From Clostridia bacterium (lineage in GTDB: Bacteria > Bacillota_A > Clostridia > Christensenellales > Aristaeellaceae), in contig JAGBBE010000188.1 in the NCBI GenBank assembly GCA_017938645.1, positions 21,284 through 85,283 of the forward strand: a DNA stretch of 64,000 bases. The letters run 5' to 3'. The position numbers and the translations under genes are program-made. Below, piece by piece: positions 55,188 to 61,600 of this stretch. Within the stretch, counting starts at the first letter, position 1. The number at the start of each line of letters is the position of its first letter. The notes under the pieces are model-generated. The model was not told where the DNA came from. It ran no database searches and was given only the letters and a program-made list of their open reading frames with translations.

Positions 55188-55868
55188 TTAAATCGTGTTG
55201 CAAACGGCATCCAGCACCTGACGGTATTCCACATCCAGCAAGCCTTCGCTTACCGTCTGCACATGGATCACTTGTCCCCATTCAGAGGAAATACGGCTCC
55301 ACGCAGGTGCGTCGGGCGCAAAGATCAGCAGACGCTTGGCGTTTTCATCCATGCCGCCGCCCATCTGCTCGTCCTCCCACCACAGGCTCAGTTCGTCAAA
55401 GTCCTTGGCCATGCCTTCGGGATACCACGGAGCGATCTTGCCATAGCCCAGCTCATGCGTGGGTGCATCCGACCACACCACGATGATGTGACGCTTCTTA
55501 ACGCCTGCACGCGTCCAGTCGCTGCGGATAGCATAAGCCAGCGCTTCCAGACCATCCTCCGGAATATCTCCGCCGCCCTTGGCCTGAATGCCCTCAACGC
55601 AGTCATGAAAGACCTGCGCTTCTTCCGGCAGCGTGAAAAAGTCGCTGCTGAGCATGGCGTCATCAGCATCAGCCACGTAATCGCGGAAGGCGATCACACG
55701 TACGCGCATGCGGTCAACGACCTTGTGCTTCTTTTCCATCTCAGCGGCGATATCGCGGTAAAGGTTGAGCGCATTCTGCTTCACAAGATCCAGCACATGA
55801 CGCATGCTTCCGGTGGCGTCGATGCAAAAAACCATGTCCACATGGTAGGTCAGTTTATATCCTTCCAT
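55188..55868 (-). CDS. vWA-domain protein (TerY-like) of the triad
   Basis: A 226-residue protein that is essentially one von Willebrand A domain. The MIDAS motif is VFCIDATGSM (Asp17-x-Thr19-x-Ser21), the second element GGGDIPEDG, and the third WSDAPTHELGYG. No signal peptide, so cytosolic. ATG at 55868 follows AGGAGG by 8 nt; the longer open frame upstream has no support. Its order ahead of PP2C and kinase fits the TerY-P triad described for ter-linked stress systems. No terB/C/D genes are visible in the window. Confidence 0.85.
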   Translation of the reverse strand: MEGYKLTYHVDMVFCIDATGSMRHVLDLVKQNALNLYRDIAAEMEKKHKVVDRMRVRVIAFRDYVADADDAMLSSDFFTLPEEAQVFHDCVEGIQAKGGGDIPEDGLEALAYAIRSDWTRAGVKKRHIIVVWSDAPTHELGYGKIAPWYPEGMAKDFDELSLWWEDEQMGGGMDENAKRLLIFAPDAPAWSRISSEWGQVIHVQTVSEGLLDVEYRQVLDAVCNTI

Positions 55869-56010
55869 CCAAACATCCTCCTGACAGAACCAAAAATTCC
55901 TGCATATGCCATTGATTCTGCATAAGCGTCGGTTTTCCCTTCCATAGAGGAAGGAAAACAGGCATTCCGCCACGAAACGTAACAGATGGAATATTTCTGG
56001 AAGGGAACGG

Positions 56011-56712
56011 ATGTACATGAAATTCCGCAGAGCGCTGAGCGGACTGCTGTTTGGTCTGGGCTGCGCAGTTGTGTTTATCGGCGCGCTTGCCGTGATTCTG
56101 CCTACGATCAACAATTCCCAGCTCAAGCTGGTTCTGTCCTCGTTTGAAGAGCCATCCCGCCACGCTGTGGTCAATGGCATCAATCAGTTTACGCTGTTTG
56201 CGATCAGTCATGGCTGGCAGGTGCTTGCAGTGGGCATGATCAGCCTGATTCTCGGCATTGTGCTTCTTTTGAAGTTTACCGAACCGACTAAACCTGTGGA
56301 AGAAAGCATCGAACGGTTTCAGCGTCCTGTTTCCGAGCCCGTACCTGCGCCGGTCAGCGAGGAGAATCCTTTTGCTGTAGCTGCCAGTCCTGAGCCTCAG
56401 GAAGTCGGTTTCCTGTCCTATCAGCGTCCGCTTCTGGAGCCGAACCATATTGACGAGAACCTCCCCTATCTTCCTCCCACCTTTTCCGGCGAATCCGTCG
56501 CAATTCTGACCGAACGAGGCGAAGCCAGCCCCAGCGGCGCATGCACGATTCTGCGCACGCCTCAGGCCATCATTTCTCAGGCCGAAGAGCCTGTCAAGCC
56601 GGAGCTTCCGCCGCCCAAACCCGTCGTTTCAGCAGAGCCGGTTCCTGCTCCTGCACCGAAGCCTGCGGGCAATCGAATTCGCTCCACCATGGGTCAGCAC
56701 AAGCAATGGTAA
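56011..56712 (+). CDS. Two-helix membrane protein with Pro/Glu-rich cytoplasmic tail
   Basis: A 233-residue protein I do not recognise. Two hydrophobic segments (about residues 8-32 and 68-88) enclose a short external loop of about 35 residues. The remaining 140 residues are hydrophilic, rich in Pro, Glu and Ala (EPVPAPVSEENP, PVPAPAPKPAG), and probably disordered. It is divergent from the vWA triad and 110 bp ahead of the transketolase genes, so it may belong functionally to either or neither. The gap 55869-56010 has no clear promoter, only a hairpin near 55930-55960. Confidence 0.65.
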   Translation: MYMKFRRALSGLLFGLGCAVVFIGALAVILPTINNSQLKLVLSSFEEPSRHAVVNGINQFTLFAISHGWQVLAVGMISLILGIVLLLKFTEPTKPVEESIERFQRPVSEPVPAPVSEENPFAVAASPEPQEVGFLSYQRPLLEPNHIDENLPYLPPTFSGESVAILTERGEASPSGACTILRTPQAIISQAEEPVKPELPPPKPVVSAEPVPAPAPKPAGNRIRSTMGQHKQW

Positions 56713-56749
56713 CTTTCTTACGAAACCTTTTCGAAAACCGCGAACAGCC

Positions 56750-56778
56750 TTGACAAACCCCACCCGGATTGATACCAT
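56750..56778 (+). promoter_or_regulatory. Promoter of the transketolase genes
   Basis: TTGACA (56750-56755), a 17-bp spacer, TACCAT (56773-56778), about 40 bases ahead of the start. Confidence 0.78.
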
Positions 56779-56821
56779 AGAATACAGCATAATCCCATCT
56801 TATGCTCAAGGAGGAAGAACC

Positions 56822-57631
56822 ATGGAAGCTACGATTCGTTCCACGTGCACGCAGGTTCGCCGCGACATCATCAACATGACGGCGGCTGCCGGCTGCGGCC
56901 ATCCCGGTGGATCGCTCTCCATCGTGGAAGCGCTGGTCGCTCTGTACTTTGAAAAAATGAACATCGATCCTCAGAACCCCAAGATGGAGAATCGCGACCG
57001 TTTTGTGCTCAGCAAGGGACACGCTGCTCCTGCCCTGTATGCTGTTCTGGGCGAGCGCGGCTTCTTCTCCACGGAGGAGTTTGCAAACTTCCGCCAGTAT
57101 GGCAGCTTCCTGCAGGGTCATCCCGACATGAAGCGCTGCCCCGGCGTGGACGCCTCCACTGGCTCTCTGGGCCAGGGCATCTCCATCGCCACCGGCATGG
57201 CGCTGGGTGCCAAGGCGCAGGGCAAGTCCTTTGAGGTGTACACCATCATCGGCGACGGCGAGAGCCAGGAAGGCCTCGTCTGGGAAGCCTGCATGGCCGC
57301 CGCTCACTACAAGCTGGACAACCTGACTGTGATCCTTGACAACAACGGCCTGCAGATTGACGGCAGCAACGACGAAGTCATGAGCCTGGGCAATGTATCC
57401 GCCAAGTTTGCCGCTTTCGGCATGGACGTGGTGGAAGTAGCCAATGGCAATGACTACGACGAGATTCTTGCCGCCCTCAACAAGCCCCACACTCCCGGCA
57501 TGCCCAAGCTGATCCGTATGAAGACCACCAAGGGCAAGGGCGTCAGCTTCATGGAGAATCAGGTTGGCTGGCACGGCAAGGCTCCCAATGCCGAACAGCG
57601 CGACAAGGCTCTGGCCGAACTGGTTGACTAA
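56822..57631 (+). CDS. Transketolase, N-terminal subunit
   Basis: A 269-residue protein covering only the thiamine-diphosphate PP domain of transketolase. It has GCGHPGGSLSIVEAL, SKGHAAPALYAVL, GSLGQGIS and the cofactor motif GDGESQEG...LDNNGLQIDG. The other half is encoded by the next gene, as is usual in Clostridia and archaea. The enzyme moves two-carbon units in the non-oxidative pentose phosphate pathway. AAGGAGGAA precedes the start by 5-6 nt. Confidence 0.94.
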   Translation: MEATIRSTCTQVRRDIINMTAAAGCGHPGGSLSIVEALVALYFEKMNIDPQNPKMENRDRFVLSKGHAAPALYAVLGERGFFSTEEFANFRQYGSFLQGHPDMKRCPGVDASTGSLGQGISIATGMALGAKAQGKSFEVYTIIGDGESQEGLVWEACMAAAHYKLDNLTVILDNNGLQIDGSNDEVMSLGNVSAKFAAFGMDVVEVANGNDYDEILAALNKPHTPGMPKLIRMKTTKGKGVSFMENQVGWHGKAPNAEQRDKALAELVD

Positions 57632-57660
57632 GCAGCCGTTTGAGAGGATGGTATAGAATA

Positions 57661-58581
57661 ATGGAAAAGAAAGCAACGCGCGTCGCCTATGGCGAGTATC
57701 TTGCCAAGATTGGTCATACCAATGACAAGCTGGTTGTGCTGGACGCCGACCTCGCAGGCGCCACCATGACCCAGTATTTCAAGAAGGAGCATCCCGACCG
57801 CTTCTTCGACTGCGGCATTGCCGAGGCCAACATGGTTGACCTGGCTGCCGGTATGAGCACCACGGGTCTGACTCCCTTCTGCAGCACCTTTGCCGTGTTT
57901 GCCGGCCGCTGCTTCGACCAGATCCGCAACTCCGTGTGCTATCCCAAGCTGAACGTGAAGTTTGGCTTCACCCATGCGGGCATCACCCTCGGCGAGGACG
58001 GCGGCAGCCATCAGGCCGTGGAAGACATCGCCCTCATGCGTGCCCTGCCCAACATGACCGTGTTCGTTCCCTGCGACGCCAACGAAACCGAGCGCTGCGT
58101 GGACGCCGCCATGGAAATCAACGGCCCGGTTTACATCCGTCTGGCACGTCTGCCCAGCCCCATCTTCGAGATGGACATGCCCTTCACCGTTGGTAAGCTG
58201 AACGTGCTGCGTCAAGGCGCTGACGACGTAGTGCTGCTGTGCTGCGGCGTGATGGTAAGCGAATGCCTTGCCGCTGCTGAGATTCTGGCCGAAAAGGGCC
58301 GCAACGTGACCGTGGTCAATGCTCACACCCTCAAGCCCTTCGACAACGAAGGTGTGCAGGAACTCGCCAAGAAGTTCAAGCACATCTACACCGTGGAAGA
58401 GCACAGCATCATCGGCGGTCTGGGCGATGCAGCCGCAGCCGCGATGGTCAACATGGATGGCGTAAAGCTGACCAAGCTGGGCATCAACGACGAGTTCGGC
58501 CAGAGCGGCAAGCCTGCCGATCTGCTCCGCGCCTACAAGCTGGACGCGCAGAGCATCGCCGAGCGCGTACTGGCTGATTGA
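57661..58581 (+). CDS. Transketolase, C-terminal subunit
   Basis: A 306-residue protein with the Pyr domain and C-terminal domain of transketolase. The Pyr domain has VLDADLAGATMTQYF, FDCGIAEANMVDLAAGMS (the catalytic Glu in GIAEANM) and KFGFTHAGITLGEDGGSHQ. The C-terminal domain has TVEEHSIIGGLGDA. It combines with the upstream N-terminal subunit, 29 bp away. ATG at 57661 has a weak ribosome site; an in-frame TTG at 57640 is less likely. Confidence 0.94.
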   Translation: MEKKATRVAYGEYLAKIGHTNDKLVVLDADLAGATMTQYFKKEHPDRFFDCGIAEANMVDLAAGMSTTGLTPFCSTFAVFAGRCFDQIRNSVCYPKLNVKFGFTHAGITLGEDGGSHQAVEDIALMRALPNMTVFVPCDANETERCVDAAMEINGPVYIRLARLPSPIFEMDMPFTVGKLNVLRQGADDVVLLCCGVMVSECLAAAEILAEKGRNVTVVNAHTLKPFDNEGVQELAKKFKHIYTVEEHSIIGGLGDAAAAAMVNMDGVKLTKLGINDEFGQSGKPADLLRAYKLDAQSIAERVLAD

Positions 58582-58593
58582 TTTGAACATGCC

Positions 58594-58625
58594 AAAAGGA
58601 GCCGATTTTAATCGGCTCCTTTTTT
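58594..58625 (+). terminator. Terminator of the transketolase operon
   Basis: A perfect 13-bp stem, AAAAGGAGCCGAT with its complement, a 4-nt loop, and a run of T. Confidence 0.9.
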
Positions 58626-58632
58626 GATACAG

Positions 58633-58663
58633 AACACCCCGGAAGCAGTGCTTCCGGGGTGTT
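58633..58663 (-). terminator. Terminator of the giant multi-receptor gene
   Basis: Perfect 14-bp arms AACACCCCGGAAGC (58633-58646) and its complement (58650-58663) with a 3-nt loop, seven bases past the stop. The T-tract on the minus strand is poor, but the stem is very strong. Confidence 0.75.
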
Positions 58664-58670
58664 TGCATCA

Positions 58671-61600
58671 TCAGGTCTGCGGAATCACAACCCAGGAAAC
58701 TTCGTCCTGGAACTGAGTCAGAACCTCCATGAGTTCTTCATCCGACTTATCATTGAGCGAGCCGCTCATCACACGTTCACCAAGCTCGAAGGACAGATCC
58801 CAGTATTCGCCGGGGTACTGACCCTGAGCTACGCTGTACTGCATCTGGGCAGCCAGTGCGCTGTGAGCTTCGCTGTTCTGGAGCGCCTCGGTATTCTGAG
58901 CGTTCAGATTGGAGGGGCCCCATTCAACCGCTTCGAAGCGTGCGGCCTGCACGTCTTCGCTGGTGAGATACATTGCCAGTGCATCGCAGGCAGCCTGCCT
59001 GTGATCGCTGCTCTGAGGCTTCACGCCCATCATCTTGTAACCGCTGAAGGCGCTCATCTGATAGCCGTCTACGGTGGGAAGCTTCATAGCCGCATAGTTA
59101 TCACCCAGCAGATTCTGCATATCAACCGCTGCCCAGGTACCGCTCACGAACGCGCCCATGTCGCCCAGCAGCTCAATGGCCGTACCATTGCGGAAAGCAG
59201 GGCTGGAGGCAACCTTGATCATGGACTTGAGCGCCTTGACGCCGTTGTCGGAGGCATAATTCGCGTGACAGAGCGTGAATTCGCCGTTGGCATTGGTGTC
59301 AAAGTAGAGCTCACAGCCCGCACCGAAGAAGAACGCTACCTGATACCAGCCAGAGTTAAGCTCCATATGGAAGGTTCTGTTGTTCTCCTCGCAGGCAGCA
59401 AGGATCTCTTCCAGAGTCATCTGATCGGAGATGATCGACTTGTCGTAGTACATGAAGTAGCCGTTATCGGAAGTCATCGGATAGGCGTAAAGCTCGTTTA
59501 CCATCGTAGCTGCAGCCACAGAGCCTGCATCGTTGTTTTCTGTGACAAGCTGTGCATTTTCCTCAGTAAGCGGAGAGAGCATGTCATTGGCATACAGCTC
59601 AAACACCTGATCGTGAGGGAAGCCAAAGACATCCGCTCCAAACTCAGCCCTGCGAAGCAGCTTATCACTCACCTCTCCCTCATTGACAGACTTAAGATGA
59701 ATTCTCAGGTCGTCATATTCAGGATTTTCCTGCTGGAAGGTTCCCAACTGATCAGCAGTGAAGTCCATTACACCTTCGGAGACCCAAAGCTGGATCACAT
59801 CATCCGTGGTAACGTAGTCCATCATGTTCTCGCTTCCAAGCGTGATGGCATAAACATTGTCGTGGACATAGTTATCAGCGATGGGATTGTTCATGGATCT
59901 GTCGATCATTTCGAAGATGATTTCCTCATCGTTGCGGTTCTTCACCACGCCGTCGGCGTAGTCGATCGCATAATCAACAGCAACTTCGATAATCGCCATG
60001 TTGATGGCTACCGCACCAGTGGAAACGCGGTCAATGACGCCCTTTTCATACAGAGCGTTGGCAACCATACGGATTGCGGCAGCACTGTCGTTCAGGGGCA
60101 GATCAAGATTCAGAGACTCCTGGAAGCCGTGAGTCGGGCTCGGGCAGCAGGGCTGCGGATAGTAGGCGTTTTCGTTTGCGATTACAGCCGACTGAAGCGC
60201 AGCCTGCACGCCGCAGTTGGTGGAGAAGAAGGCAACCTTCTTGCCTTCGTACTCGGTCAGAACTGCAGGAACATTCTCTGTGATGAAAGCGCGTGCCTGC
60301 TGTACGCCTGCTACAGTGGGATCAGGCATCGTGATATCGATGAACTCGATTTCCTGCCTTTCAGCGATGGCCTTCATCTCGTCGTGGCGTGCTTTCACCA
60401 GTTCAAGAGACATATGACGGTCGAAGGAGTAGTGGACAATCGCATCCACACCCCACTCCACGCACTTGTCCATAATGGGACCAGCCTGACGGGGCTCCTC
60501 GGAGAAGAGCATCACGTCCGCCACATCGGACATTTCGAAGTGATCCTCCTGCGCCATGCCTGCAATCAGCAGTACGTCGCTTCGCATCTCGCGTACGCGG
60601 CGGAAGCCTTCCAGCGTTCCGGGCACGGCCTGCGCTACCACGATGGCGCTCACATTGGGATCCTCAGCAAATGCCGCGATCTGGTCTGCGGTCTGGTCGG
60701 TGTTCTCGTAGAAGTTGTCAGCGTAGGTTTCCACGATGACGCGGTCATCGCCATGGCGTTCAACCGCAAGCATCGCAGCAGTGTACTCCTCTTCACCCTG
60801 GTTGAGGCTGCCGGTGAGGATTGCTACCTTGCCGGCATGCACTCCTGCATACTGGCCGAAGTCCACAGGCGCGGACACAACCATGTAGCCATTGTGGAAG
60901 ATGGAGTTGTCAATCAGCGCATTGCTCAGTCTGGCATTGATCATCTGACGGATCATTCCGTCATCAGCGCCAAGGCCAATCTCGCCGTCGGCATATGCCA
61001 TGGCATACTGACCAGCCAGTTCGATGAAAGCCATGTTGATGGATTCAGCGCCGGTGGAGAAGCGATCCACTGCATCATACTCAGCCAATGCATTGGCGAT
61101 CTGGCGCAGAGCGTTTCGGGGGCTGCCGCTCAGGTCCAGATCGAGTTCAAGAGACTCAGCGAAGCCGTGGAACGGGCTCGGGCAGCAGGGCTGCGGATAG
61201 TAGGCATTATCATAGGACAGCACTGCATTCTGAAGCGCCGCCTGCGAACCGCAGTTGGTGGAGAAGAAAGCAACCTTCTTTCCTTCGTGCTCCGCCATCA
61301 CCTGAGCCACGCTGGGGCCGATGAAATTGACCATCTCATCATAACCATCCACCGCAGGATCAGGAATATCGATTTCGATGAATTCAATGCCCATTTCTCC
61401 GCACTTTTCAGCAAGCTTGTTGCAGCGGGCGGAAATCGGACCATTGTTCAGATGACGTTCGAAGGAGTAGTGTACAAACACTTCCACTCCCCAGTTTTCA
61501 CAGCTGTCCATGATCGGCACAGCCTGTGCGGCTTCGTCCGTCAGCAGCATCAGGTCAGCGGCATCAGACATGTCCTGCATGTCCTCCTGCGGCAGACCAG

